NCBI RefSeq assembly: GCF_019977655.1
Contig: NZ_AP024849.1
Span: forward strand, 567,001 to 631,000
DNA length: 64,000 bases
DNA from: Clostridium gelidum
GTDB lineage: Bacteria; Bacillota; Clostridia; Clostridiales; Clostridiaceae
Reading direction: 5' to 3'
Part shown: in pieces, positions 16,167-24,833 of the stretch
Layout: every line of letters begins with the position of its first letter
Numbering within the stretch: the stretch's first letter is position 1
Position numbers and translations under genes: made by a program
Notes under the pieces: generated by a model
Database searches by the model: none
Told to the model about the DNA's origin: nothing
What the model saw: the letters and a program-made list of their open reading frames with translations, nothing else

Positions 16167-16410
16167 AGGGTTAAATAAAAAATATTGATATATATCTAAA
16201 ATACTGTACAATAAAATTAATCAAGGAGAATAAAATAAGTTAGTTAAAAATTATTTGAATTAGTATATAATCAAATAAATAAACAACTAAGATAAAGTAT
16301 ATGTAGGATGCTTTTGAGTTGAGTTTTTGTATTGCATGATACATAGGGATTATTAATTTAATCAAATTTAATATAGTGTATGAATAATTGAAGTGAACTA
16401 GGAGGTAATT

Positions 16411-17277
16411 ATGACAATAGAAAATACGATTAAATGTTGTGATAACTTGACACCGACAGAAAACCAATTAGCACAATATATTTTGCAAAATAAAGAACAG
16501 ATCAAAGAATTATCTATTCAAAAGCTTTCTGAAAAAACTTTTGTATCAAAATCTGCAATTCATAGGTTTTGTAAAAAAATTGGAATGGATGGGTTTAATG
16601 AACTTAAAGTAAGACTTGTTCAAGATATTATACAAGAAAGTAAAGATGACAATCAAATTGATGTTAATTTTCCATTTGAACCTAACGACAGTCAAGGAGT
16701 AATAGCTCAAAAGTTGCTAAAATTATATGAAGCATCAATAACGGATACACATAATTCTATTGATGTAGAGGAACTAAATAAATCTGTAGTATTATTACAT
16801 AATGCAGATATTATTGATATATATACCCATGCACATAATATTAATGTTGCAGAAAATTTTCGGGATAAAATGCTCGCAATTGGTAGAATGGTTAATTGCC
16901 CGAAATCATTTTATGATCAGCGTTGTATGGCAACTGCATCTACGAAAAATCATGTAGCTATTATTTTATCATATTCAGGAAAAGCAACTTTTTTACCGCT
17001 CATTGTAGAAACATTACATAAAAAGGGAATAGCAATAATTTTAGTAGGCAGAGTTGGAAATAGTGTTGTATCGAATTATATAAAGCATCATTTGTATATA
17101 AGTAATAGAGAGAATTTGAGAAACAGAATATCCCAGTTCTCATCGCATATTGCAATGCAATATATGTTAGATGTTATTTTTAGTTGTATTTTTAAAAGGG
17201 ATTATAAAAGGAATATAGATTATATTCAAGAAGTTATTGGTATTGTTGATGACAGAAACATTAATGAACAAAAATAA
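16411..17277 (+). CDS. RpiR-family transcriptional regulator
   Basis: DNA-binding sugar-phosphate sensor of 288 residues. The N-terminal RpiR helix-turn-helix (about residues 10-80) contains LSIQKLSEKTFVSKSAIHRF and CKKIGMDGFNELK. The SIS domain (about 110-260) has the AIILSYSGKATFLPLI loop and AIILVGRVGNS. Such proteins sense phosphosugars and control nearby sugar genes. A GH4 phospho-beta-glucosidase and a PTS lie directly downstream, so these are the likely targets. AGGAGGTAATT precedes the ATG. It has its own terminator. Confidence 0.92.
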   Translation: MTIENTIKCCDNLTPTENQLAQYILQNKEQIKELSIQKLSEKTFVSKSAIHRFCKKIGMDGFNELKVRLVQDIIQESKDDNQIDVNFPFEPNDSQGVIAQKLLKLYEASITDTHNSIDVEELNKSVVLLHNADIIDIYTHAHNINVAENFRDKMLAIGRMVNCPKSFYDQRCMATASTKNHVAIILSYSGKATFLPLIVETLHKKGIAIILVGRVGNSVVSNYIKHHLYISNRENLRNRISQFSSHIAMQYMLDVIFSCIFKRDYKRNIDYIQEVIGIVDDRNINEQK

Positions 17278-17318
17278 CTCGGAATTAGCTGTTTGGGAAA
17301 TTTATTAATAATGATTTT

Positions 17319-17353
17319 AAAGCTTGTTAGAGAAAACCTCTAACGAGCTTTTT
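17319..17353 (+). terminator. Intrinsic terminator after the RpiR gene
   Basis: AAAGCTTGTTAGAG pairs with CTCTAACGAGCTTT and is followed by TTTGC. The rest of 17354-17572 holds the leader of the GH4 gene; I found no cre site in it. Confidence 0.82.
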
Positions 17354-17572
17354 GCATTTTAAGCAGTGAAAATTAATGAAAAGTATCAAAAAGTTTCAAT
17401 GTAATATGCTGTCTGATAACAACCTTTGAAAAAAAAACCCAGAGTATCATACCTCCATTGACGCAGGGTGTTTTAATAATTATATTAGATACATAATATA
17501 ATTTCTTATTTAGAAATCTTATTTAGAATAACTAAATTTAAAAAAAACATAACATTTGATAGGAGGAAAAAT

Positions 17573-18961
17573 ATGAAAGAATCTATAAAAATTGTAACAA
17601 TTGGAGGGGGAAGTAGCTATACACCAGAATTGATGGAAGGCTTTATTAAACGATATGATGAACTGCCAATAAGTGAAATATGGTTAGTTGATATTGAAGA
17701 TGGAAAAGAAAAGTTGGAGATAGTTGGGAAATTGGCGCAGCGTATGTGGGAAGCGACTCCATATGATGTAAAGGTATTCACAACACTAAACAGAAAAGAG
17801 GCATTAAAAGATGCTGATTTTGTAACTACACAATTTAGAGTTGGATTATTAGATGCAAGAATTAAAGACGAAAGAATACCTTTATTGCATGGAATGCTCG
17901 GTCAAGAAACAAATGGTGCAGGTGGGATGTTTAAAGCATTTAGAACAATTCCAGTAATAAAAAGCATCGTCGATGACATGAAGGTATTATGTCCAAATGC
18001 ATGGCTTATTAATTTTACTAATCCTAGTGGAATTATTACAGAAGCAGTTATTAAACATTTTGGGTGGGAAAAGTGCATTGGATTATGTAATGTACCAGTG
18101 ATTTCAATGATGAATGAACCAAAAGTTATTGGAATGCAACGCTCAGAGCTACACTATCAATTCGTTGGATTAAACCATTTTCATTGGCATAAAGTTTTCG
18201 ACAAAACAGGAAAAGATATTACAGAACAGTTAATAGATCATATTAATGAAAAAAATGGTGGAACTCCAGCTAACATTTATCAAGCTGAATTTCCATTGGA
18301 ATTATTACATTCTATGAATTTATTACCATGTGGATATCATCGTTATTACTATTTAGAAAAGGAGATGTTAGAACATAGTTTAGAAGAATTTAAAAACGGT
18401 GGAACACGTGCAGAACAAATGAAAGAGGTAGAAGCTGCCCTCTTTGAAATATATAAAAATCCGAATTTAAATAAAAAACCTGAACAATTGCAAAAGCGTG
18501 GTGGTGCATATTATAGCGATGCAGCTTGTGAATGTATAAGTGCAATATATAATAATAAAGGAATTCATATGGTGGTAAGTACACAAAATAATGGAGCTAT
18601 ACCTTGTCTTGATTCTGATTCTGTTGTCGAAGTTTCTTGTATAATTTCTGCTAGAGGTGCAGAACCAATTGCATGGGGGAAGATGCAATCATTCGAAAAA
18701 GGATGGTTACAGATTATGAAAGCGATGGAAGAATGTACAATAAGTGCTGCATTATCTGGTGATTATGGAATTGCTTTGGAAGCCTTTACAATAAACCCAT
18801 TAGTTCAACATGGAAGTGAAGCAAAACAGGTATTGGATGAATTGCTAGTTGCACATGAAAAGTATCTTCCACAATTTACAGAAAAGATTATTGAGTTAAA
18901 GGCACATGGGGTAGCATCAAAGGATCCTATTGTAATAGAACTGATTAAAAATGGACATTAA
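17573..18961 (+). CDS. 6-phospho-beta-glucosidase, glycoside hydrolase family 4
   Basis: Cytoplasmic enzyme of 462 residues that hydrolyses phosphorylated beta-glucosides such as cellobiose-6-phosphate, using NAD+ and a divalent metal. It resembles LicH/CelF. The NAD-binding start IVTIGGGSSYTPEL, DFVTTQFRVGLLDARIKDE, GQETNGAGGMFKAFRTIP, NFTNPSG, the metal-site LCNVPV and LNHFHWHK are all visible. The SSYTPEL/CNVP signature favours the beta-glucosidase branch over the alpha (GlvA) branch. AGGAGGAAA precedes the ATG. It is followed 60 bases later by galM and then PTS genes. Confidence 0.93.
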   Translation: MKESIKIVTIGGGSSYTPELMEGFIKRYDELPISEIWLVDIEDGKEKLEIVGKLAQRMWEATPYDVKVFTTLNRKEALKDADFVTTQFRVGLLDARIKDERIPLLHGMLGQETNGAGGMFKAFRTIPVIKSIVDDMKVLCPNAWLINFTNPSGIITEAVIKHFGWEKCIGLCNVPVISMMNEPKVIGMQRSELHYQFVGLNHFHWHKVFDKTGKDITEQLIDHINEKNGGTPANIYQAEFPLELLHSMNLLPCGYHRYYYLEKEMLEHSLEEFKNGGTRAEQMKEVEAALFEIYKNPNLNKKPEQLQKRGGAYYSDAACECISAIYNNKGIHMVVSTQNNGAIPCLDSDSVVEVSCIISARGAEPIAWGKMQSFEKGWLQIMKAMEECTISAALSGDYGIALEAFTINPLVQHGSEAKQVLDELLVAHEKYLPQFTEKIIELKAHGVASKDPIVIELIKNGH

Positions 18962-19021
18962 GAAATATTTTGACAACTAACTGTATAAAATATGTAGTAA
19001 TTATATTATCAAGGAGGAAAA

Positions 19022-20065
19022 ATGAGCATTAAAAAAGAGATATTTGGAATTACGAAAGAAGGAAAAGAAGCATATATATTTACGCTTGTAAATTCAAAGG
19101 GAATGAAAGCGAAGGTAACTAATTATGGAGCCATACTAGTTTCACTATTTGTTGTTAATAAATCAAGAAAAGTAAAAGACATTGCTTTGGGATATGATAA
19201 ACTAGAAGATTATTTTACAAATAATTTAATGCTTGGCGCTACTGTTGGAAGAAATGTAAATAGAATTGAAGGGGCTAAATTTAAAATTGATGATACAGTG
19301 TATCATTTAGTGAAAAATAATAATGGTAATAACATACACAGTGATAAGGATTGTGGATTTCATAAAGTTTTGTGGAATTTTAAGGTTATTAATGATAGTG
19401 CGGTGGAATTCTACTATAAAAGCTTTGATGGAGAGCAAGGGTTCCCAGGGAATTTAGATGTTTCAGTAACATATTCCTTGTCAGAGGGAAACGGACTTAT
19501 TATTTCATACAGAGGTTTAAGTGATAAAAAAACACTGATTAACTTAACAAACCATACTTATTTTAATTTGAATGGCCATGACAGTGGAGATATTCTTGAT
19601 ACAAAGGTGACCATAAATGCAGATTATTATACACCCATTAAGGATGGAATAATTCCAACTGGAGAAATAGTTTCGGTAAAGGGAACACCAATGGACTTTA
19701 TAATACCGAAAACAATTGGTAAAGAAATAGAGAATGATTGTGAACAGTTAAAATTAGCACAGGGATATGATCATAATTTTGCATTAAATAATCAAGACAT
19801 CGGTATAAGAAAAATTGCAGAGGCATCTAGCGAATCAGAAGGAATAACAATGGAAGTTTATTCTGATCAGCCTGGATTACAGTTTTATGCAGGTAATACA
19901 ATGAAAGAAACGGTAGGAAAAGGTGGTGTCGTTTATAAAAAAAGAGGTGGCTTTTGCATAGAACCACACTTTTATCCCAATAGCATAAATATAGAAAGTT
20001 TTAAATCACCAATCTTCGATAAAGGAGAAGAATATAAAACTACAACTATATATCAGTTTGTGTAG
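19022..20065 (+). CDS. galM: Aldose 1-epimerase
   Basis: Mutarotase of 347 residues that interconverts alpha and beta anomers of hexoses. Family motifs are visible: TNYGAILVSL, DIALGYDKLEDY, GATVGRNVNRI, NLTNHTYFNLNG (catalytic His), DHNFALN, and SDQPGLQFYAGN. CAAGGAGGAA precedes the ATG. It forms an operon with the GH4 gene upstream and would act on sugar released there. A hairpin-rich non-coding tract follows. Confidence 0.94.
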   Translation: MSIKKEIFGITKEGKEAYIFTLVNSKGMKAKVTNYGAILVSLFVVNKSRKVKDIALGYDKLEDYFTNNLMLGATVGRNVNRIEGAKFKIDDTVYHLVKNNNGNNIHSDKDCGFHKVLWNFKVINDSAVEFYYKSFDGEQGFPGNLDVSVTYSLSEGNGLIISYRGLSDKKTLINLTNHTYFNLNGHDSGDILDTKVTINADYYTPIKDGIIPTGEIVSVKGTPMDFIIPKTIGKEIENDCEQLKLAQGYDHNFALNNQDIGIRKIAEASSESEGITMEVYSDQPGLQFYAGNTMKETVGKGGVVYKKRGGFCIEPHFYPNSINIESFKSPIFDKGEEYKTTTIYQFV

Positions 20066-20148
20066 TTAAGTACTCAATGTTTGATAAAATTTTGGATATG
20101 GTAAAAGCTATTTAAAATTAATTCAATTGTTTGATTTTATTTTCCAAT

Positions 20149-20302
20149 AGAACGCTTTAGCGTTCTGAAGGAACTTGTTCAGTGGTTTAAAACCACCTAC
20201 TTTCAGTAGAATGAGATTTCAGTCGCCTTTAGGCGAAATCACTCATAGGTAGTGAAGTCCACCTATGAAAACTCTCCATACTTTAGTGTGGAGTGGTTTA
20301 AA
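20149..20302 (+). other. Hairpin-rich non-coding tract, candidate IS200/IS605 right end or omega RNA
   Basis: Six small hairpins stand in a row: AGAACGCTTTAGCGTTCT, GTGGTTTAAAACCAC, CTACTTTCAGTAG, GATTTCAGTCGCC/GGCGAAATC, CATAGGTAG.../CACCTATG and CTCCATAC-TTTA-GTGTGGAG. TTTAG-type loops and closing TGGAGTGG resemble the 3' ends of IS605/TnpB elements. No tnpA or tnpB frame is present. The rest of 20066-20475 holds a cre site and the PTS leader. Confidence 0.45.
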
Positions 20303-20305
20303 AAG

Positions 20306-20319
20306 TGAAAACGTTATCT
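20306..20319. promoter_or_regulatory. Catabolite-responsive element (cre)
   Basis: TGAAAACGTTATCT matches the consensus TGWAANCGNTNWCA at 13 of 14 positions. It lies 157 bases before the PTS gene start, with TTGACA at about 20358, so CcpA could act from upstream of the promoter. Confidence 0.65.
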
Positions 20320-20475
20320 GCCTCCATTTGTCTTATGCTTTTCTGATTATTAACATTTTGACATACTGGAGGAAAATATAAATACATAACTGGGAAAAGT
20401 TATGTAAATCAATGCTTGCTGAATTTCGCAAGCGACTATAGGAATAATTATAAATTATACAAGGGGGATTTAAAA

Positions 20476-22170
20476 ATGGAAAAAAGAAAAGAAGAAGGAA
20501 AAGTATTCGCAACAGTCCAAAAGATCGGAAAAGCATTTTTTCTTCCAGTATCAGTTTTACCAATTGCAGGATTATTATTAGGACTTGGAGCATCTTTTAC
20601 AAATCAAACAACAATTGCATCATATCACTTAGAAGGACTTTTTGGAAAGGGGACAATCCTCAATGCATTGTTGACAATTATGTCACAAGTAGGAAGTACT
20701 ATTTTTGGGAATTTGCCAATCATCTTTGCAATGGCAGTTGCCATCGGTTTGGCGAAAAATGAAAAGGCGGTAGCAGTCTTGGCATCAGGAATATCATTTT
20801 TCGTTATGCATACTACTATAAATGCTATGTTGAAATTAAATGGTTATATTCTTGCAGATGGGAGTTATTCAGATAAAGTATTAAATGGAGCACTTACGAA
20901 TGTCTGTGGTATTGATTCTTTGCAGATGGGTGTATTCGGTGGTATTATTGTAGGACTTGGAGTTGCAGCGTTACATAATAGATTTTATAAACAAAAACTA
21001 CCTGCAGTCCTTTCATTTTTTGCAGGTGTTAGATTTGTACCAATCATTTCAGTATTGGTCTATATTTTAGTAGGTATTATATGTTTTTATATCTGGCCAA
21101 TTCTTCAAAATGGTATTTTTGCAATTGGAGGAGTTGTTACAAGTTCAGGCTATGTAGGGACATTTATTTTTGGGTTTATAGAGCGTGCGTTGATTCCATT
21201 TGGTCTTCATCATGTATTTTATATACCATTCTGGCAGACAGCACTTGGAGGTACAGCAGTTATAGATGGAGTTACAGTTTCTGGAGCACAGAATATTTAT
21301 TTTGCTGAATTAGCATCTTCAAATACAGTGAAATTTAGTGTTGAGGCATGCAGATTTATGACAGGTAAATATTCATTCATGATGGCAGGTCTTCCAGGAG
21401 CTGCTTATGCAATGTACAAGTGTGCAAAACCAGAGAATAGGAAAGTGGTTGGAGGATTACTTCTTTCAGCAGCACTTACTTCATTCTTAACAGGAATTAC
21501 AGAACCAATCGAATTTACATTTTTATTTGTTGCACCAGCATTATATGGTTTACATTGTGTTTTTGCAGGATTATCATTTGTAATTTGTCATATCTTAGAT
21601 ATTTGTATTGGTACAACATTCTCTTGTGGATTTATTGACTTTACATTATATGGATTGCTACAGGGGAACGCGAAAACAAACTGGTTAATAATTATACCAG
21701 TATTCATTGTTTATGCACTAGGTTATTACTTTGTATTCAAGTTTGTAATTGAAAAATTTAATTTAGCAACACCGGGCCGTGAGGAAGGTGAAGGAGAGAT
21801 TAAACTATATACAAAAGATGACTATAATAACAAGAATGTATCTGTAGAAAAATCAATTGGATCAAAAGCAGATTTATTATCAGCTACAATTCTAAAAGGG
21901 GTAGGCGGAGAAAAAAATTTGGTTGATATAGATGCCTGCGCTACCAGATTAAGATTAACAGTGCGTAATTCAGAGGCAGTTGATGACAACATATTAAAAT
22001 CAACAGGTGCCCACGGAGTAGTTAAGAAAGGTGTGGGAATTCAAGTAATCTATGGACCACAGGTAAGTATTATAAAGAGTGAGTTTGAAGAGTACGTGGA
22101 ACTCATTCGTAATGGAAAAGTGATAGTAGAAGATGTTACTGAAATTATAGCAGATAATAGTCAATCTTGA
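20476..22170 (+). CDS. PTS transporter EIIC-EIIB, glucose/glucoside family
   Basis: Membrane sugar phosphotransferase of 564 residues. The EIIC domain (about residues 10-440) has around ten membrane segments, with IERALIPFGLHHVFY and the GITEPIEFTF motif. The EIIB domain follows (about 470-550) with the phospho-cysteine in DACATRLRL and GVQVIYGPQV-type sequence GIQVIYGPQV. Order IIC-IIB without IIA matches the glucose superfamily, and a separate IIA gene lies at 22576. AAGGGGG precedes the ATG at 20476; a TTG at 20416 would extend it without support. With the GH4 gene, the substrate is probably a beta-glucoside, but glucose or maltose cannot be excluded. Confidence 0.92.
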   Translation: MEKRKEEGKVFATVQKIGKAFFLPVSVLPIAGLLLGLGASFTNQTTIASYHLEGLFGKGTILNALLTIMSQVGSTIFGNLPIIFAMAVAIGLAKNEKAVAVLASGISFFVMHTTINAMLKLNGYILADGSYSDKVLNGALTNVCGIDSLQMGVFGGIIVGLGVAALHNRFYKQKLPAVLSFFAGVRFVPIISVLVYILVGIICFYIWPILQNGIFAIGGVVTSSGYVGTFIFGFIERALIPFGLHHVFYIPFWQTALGGTAVIDGVTVSGAQNIYFAELASSNTVKFSVEACRFMTGKYSFMMAGLPGAAYAMYKCAKPENRKVVGGLLLSAALTSFLTGITEPIEFTFLFVAPALYGLHCVFAGLSFVICHILDICIGTTFSCGFIDFTLYGLLQGNAKTNWLIIIPVFIVYALGYYFVFKFVIEKFNLATPGREEGEGEIKLYTKDDYNNKNVSVEKSIGSKADLLSATILKGVGGEKNLVDIDACATRLRLTVRNSEAVDDNILKSTGAHGVVKKGVGIQVIYGPQVSIIKSEFEEYVELIRNGKVIVEDVTEIIADNSQS

Positions 22171-22316
22171 AAATGAAAACAACTAGTATACGATAAATAA
22201 TAGCAATATACCAAAAGAGTTAATGGCTACAACTGATAGAAAATTGATTCCTATGAATGGAATCCAGGATTAGGCATTAGTCATAACTAAATAGTTGTAC
22301 AAACTCTGTAAGTAAC

Positions 22317-22360
22317 GGAGTAAATCAATTTTCAACAAGAAAATATGATTTGCTCCTTTA
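22317..22360 (+). terminator. Hairpin after the PTS EIICB gene
   Basis: GGAGTAAATCA pairs with TGATTTGCTCC and is followed by TTTA, about 150 bases past the stop. A second small hairpin (AGTCTAAATGATTTAATTTAGACT) lies near 22511-22534 before the EIIA gene. Nothing else is recognised in 22171-22575. Confidence 0.55.
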
Positions 22361-22575
22361 TGCTATCTACAATCATCTAAGATTTATCCATAATTTAATA
22401 TATTTTTATGAACACATAAGATCTTGGATTATTTTAGGTGTATGTATAATTATAAACTAGAATAATGGAAAAATATACTAATGGGGTTCATGCAATAACA
22501 TGTATTAATTATAGTCTAAATGATTTAATTTAGACTTTAGATGAAATTTAATAATATTAATGAAGAGGTGTTTTT

Positions 22576-23076
22576 ATGTTTGAATTTTTAAAAAGGAAGA
22601 AAAAAGAAGACAATACTGATCTATTAAAATTTGTTGCTCCTGCTAAGGGTAAAACATTGCCTTTATCAGATGTTCCTGATCCTGTTTTTGCTCAAAAAAT
22701 GGTTGGAGATGGATTGGCAATCATGATTGAAGATGATGTTGTTGTTGCACCTGTTGATGGTGAATTAACTTTAGTTTTTAATACAAAGCATGCTTTTGCT
22801 ATGACATTAGATAATGGTATTGAACTTTTAGTTCATATAGGATTAGAAACTGTTTCGTTGAATGGGGAAGGTTTTGAACAATTAGCACAAGTAGGAACTA
22901 AAGTTAAAGCTGGGACTCCTATAATAAAAGTTGACAGAGAATTTATTAAATTAAAAGGTCTTTCTTTAATAACTCCTGTTTTAATAACAAATACTGATAA
23001 TACAAAATCTATAACTCCTTTAGAAAATATAGATGCTGTTGCGGGTGAAACTATAATTTTAGAATATACAGTTTAA
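22576..23076 (+). CDS. PTS glucose-type EIIA
   Basis: Cytoplasmic phosphocarrier of 166 residues of the EIIA-Glc (Crr) fold. It passes phosphate from HPr to the EIIB domain. The two active-site histidines are in TKHAFAM and LLVHIGLETV (the second is the phosphorylated one). The strand pattern GKTLPLSDVPDPVFAQKMVGDG is typical. GAAGAGGTG precedes the ATG. It lies 405 bases after the EIICB gene and may be separately transcribed. Confidence 0.94.
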   Translation: MFEFLKRKKKEDNTDLLKFVAPAKGKTLPLSDVPDPVFAQKMVGDGLAIMIEDDVVVAPVDGELTLVFNTKHAFAMTLDNGIELLVHIGLETVSLNGEGFEQLAQVGTKVKAGTPIIKVDREFIKLKGLSLITPVLITNTDNTKSITPLENIDAVAGETIILEYTV

Positions 23077-23311
23077 TAATCTATAGGATCAAAGTGCAGA
23101 TGATGAACTAAGGGAACTTTTAAAAATAAATGTTGATAACGCTATTTTAAAGCGTAAAAGAATAACTTGTTCAATTGAGTTAATCTTATATTTAAATATA
23201 TGAAAATATAAGGTATGCCAGTTAAAGAAAAGGAATTATACTGCGATTTTTAAATTTAAAGATACTGAAGTACGTGATGCATTAAATCACATACAAAAAT
23301 AAGAACAAAAA

Positions 23312-23355
23312 CACAAAAAAGTTTTGCTTTTTAAGCTAAGCTTTTTTGTGCTTTT
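23312..23355 (+). terminator. Terminator-like hairpin downstream of the EIIA gene
   Basis: CACAAAAAAG pairs with CTTTTTTGTG with an inner GCTTTTTAAGC stem and a following CTTTT. Between the EIIA stop and here are two short start-less open stretches (for example ending KDTEVRDALNHIQK at about 23301) that I could not assign; they may be gene relics. Nothing else is seen in 23356-23553. Confidence 0.6.
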
Positions 23356-23553
23356 AATAGTTTATAAGCAAAAGATTTATTTTCAGAATATGTCTCATTG
23401 CCACTGTTTTAGTACATTAATCATGAAATTTTTTATATACCTTTTTTAAGGTATATTTTAATTCCATAAGTCCAACACGATTAATAGATTATATTCAATT
23501 ACTTATATACTGTCAAATTAATATTATGCTATCGAATATAATTAAAAAAAGTA

Positions 23554-23610
23554 ATTGGCATTTGACAATAATAAAAAATAAGAGTACTATAATTATTAGC
23601 AAATGCCAAT
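23554..23610 (+). promoter_or_regulatory. Promoter flanked by perfect operator arms, start of the ORP-like cluster
   Basis: ATTGGCATTTG (23554-23564) and CAAATGCCAAT (23600-23610) are perfect 11-bp inverses, 35 bases apart. TTGACA (23562-23567) overlaps the left arm, with TACTAT at 17 or TATAAT at 20 bases spacing. AGGAGATG and the first gene follow within 22 bases. Confidence 0.82.
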
Positions 23611-23631
23611 AATATTATAGGAGATGATTTA

Positions 23632-23985
23632 ATGAAAATAGCAATTTCAGCAAATGGAGAAAACAATGAAAGTGTACTTGATGTAAGATTTGGAAGATGT
23701 GAATATTTTCAAATTCATGATACAGAAAAAAAAGAAGTTAAAATTTTAGAAAATTTAGGAAAATGTGCAAATGGTGGTGCAGGTATTGTTGCAGCTAATC
23801 AATTAATTGATGAAAATATAAATGTTATTATTACTGGAAATCTTGGACCTAATGCTTTTGAACTTATGGAAAAAGCAGAAATTAAAGCATATAAGTGTGA
23901 AAATATTTCTATAACATCTGTACTTGAGAAATACAATAATAATGAGCTTGAGGAAATAAATATTTCAGGTCCTGCTCATCATTAG
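23632..23985 (+). CDS. NifX-like dinitrogenase FeMo-cofactor family protein
   Basis: Small cytoplasmic protein of 117 residues of the NifX/NafY/ORP fold, which binds Fe-S or Mo-Fe-S clusters. Seen are the opening MKIAISANGENNESVLDVRFGRC, FQIHD, GGAGIVAANQLI and IITGNLGPNAFELM, plus the His-rich tail GPAHH. It begins a cluster with two MinD-type ATPases that each carry ferredoxin inserts, the layout known from ORP (orange protein) operons. No nitrogenase genes are in the window, so a role in nitrogen fixation is not implied. Controlled from the operator-flanked promoter upstream. Confidence 0.9.
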   Translation: MKIAISANGENNESVLDVRFGRCEYFQIHDTEKKEVKILENLGKCANGGAGIVAANQLIDENINVIITGNLGPNAFELMEKAEIKAYKCENISITSVLEKYNNNELEEINISGPAHH

Positions 23986-24002
23986 ATTGGAGGAATAAGC
24001 TT

Positions 24003-24833
24003 ATGAATATAGCAGTTCTTAGTGGCAAAGGTGGAACAGGTAAAACTACAGTTTCAACAAATCTTGCTCTTGCATTAAAGTCAAATTATATTGATTGTGA
24101 TGTAGAAGAACCTAATGGATTCATATTTTTGAAACCTAAAATAGATAAAACAGAACAAGTTATGGTGGAATATCCTTTTATAGATGATGAGAAATGCACA
24201 TCGTGTGGAAAATGCGTAAGTGTATGCCAATTTAATGCTCTTGCAAAAGTTAAAAATGATATAATGCTCTTTGAAAAGTTGTGTCATGGATGTGGTGCTT
24301 GTGAAATTGTATGTGAATATGATGCATTGACTTATAAGAAAAGAGAACTAGGTAATATTGAAAGTGGAACAGTAAGAGATATAAGTTGCAGTAGAGGGAT
24401 CTTAAATATAAGTGAACCTATGGCAGTACCAGTTATACGTGATCTTCTTAAAAATTTACCCAAAGGCATTAATTTAATTGATTGTCCTCCAGGCACATCG
24501 TGTAATGTAGTAACTGCCTTGAAGTATGCAAATGGAGCAATACTTGTTACAGAACCTTCAGAATTTGGACTTCATGATCTGAAGATGGCTGTTGAACTTG
24601 TAAAGATGTATAACATACCTTTTGGAATAGTTATAAATAAAGATGATGGAAAAAATAATATAATAAAAAAATATTGCAAAGATGAAGAAATAGGCTTAAT
24701 GGGTGTTATACCGTATAGTAGATCTACTGCAATTTTATATTCTAATGGAGAAGTATTATATGATGATTTTGACCATAAAATTTTATTTGATGAATTATCA
24801 AAGGAAGTTAAGGAGGTGCTAAAGTGGAATTAG
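24003..24833 (+). CDS. MinD-type ATPase with ferredoxin insert (first)
   Basis: P-loop ATPase of 276 residues. The deviant Walker A GKGGTGKTT (about residues 8-16) is followed by a short ParA/MinD strand, then an inserted two-cluster ferredoxin domain (CTSCGKCVSVCQ and CHGCGACEIVCE, about 60-105). The ATPase fold resumes with LIDCPPGTSCNVV. Such chimeric ATPases occur in pairs in ORP-type operons and are thought to load or move metal clusters. GGAGG lies before the ATG. It overlaps the next, paralogous gene by 10 bases, so the two are translationally coupled and probably form a heterodimer. Confidence 0.92.
   Translation: MNIAVLSGKGGTGKTTVSTNLALALKSNYIDCDVEEPNGFIFLKPKIDKTEQVMVEYPFIDDEKCTSCGKCVSVCQFNALAKVKNDIMLFEKLCHGCGACEIVCEYDALTYKKRELGNIESGTVRDISCSRGILNISEPMAVPVIRDLLKNLPKGINLIDCPPGTSCNVVTALKYANGAILVTEPSEFGLHDLKMAVELVKMYNIPFGIVINKDDGKNNIIKKYCKDEEIGLMGVIPYSRSTAILYSNGEVLYDDFDHKILFDELSKEVKEVLKWN

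Noticed and set aside
17354..17572. Possible cre site before the GH4 gene
   Set aside because: No stretch comes close to TGWAANCGNTNWCA; the good match is at 20306 instead.
20333..20593. Reverse-strand frame over the PTS start
   Set aside because: Shadow of the leader and the EIIC N-terminus, no ribosome site.
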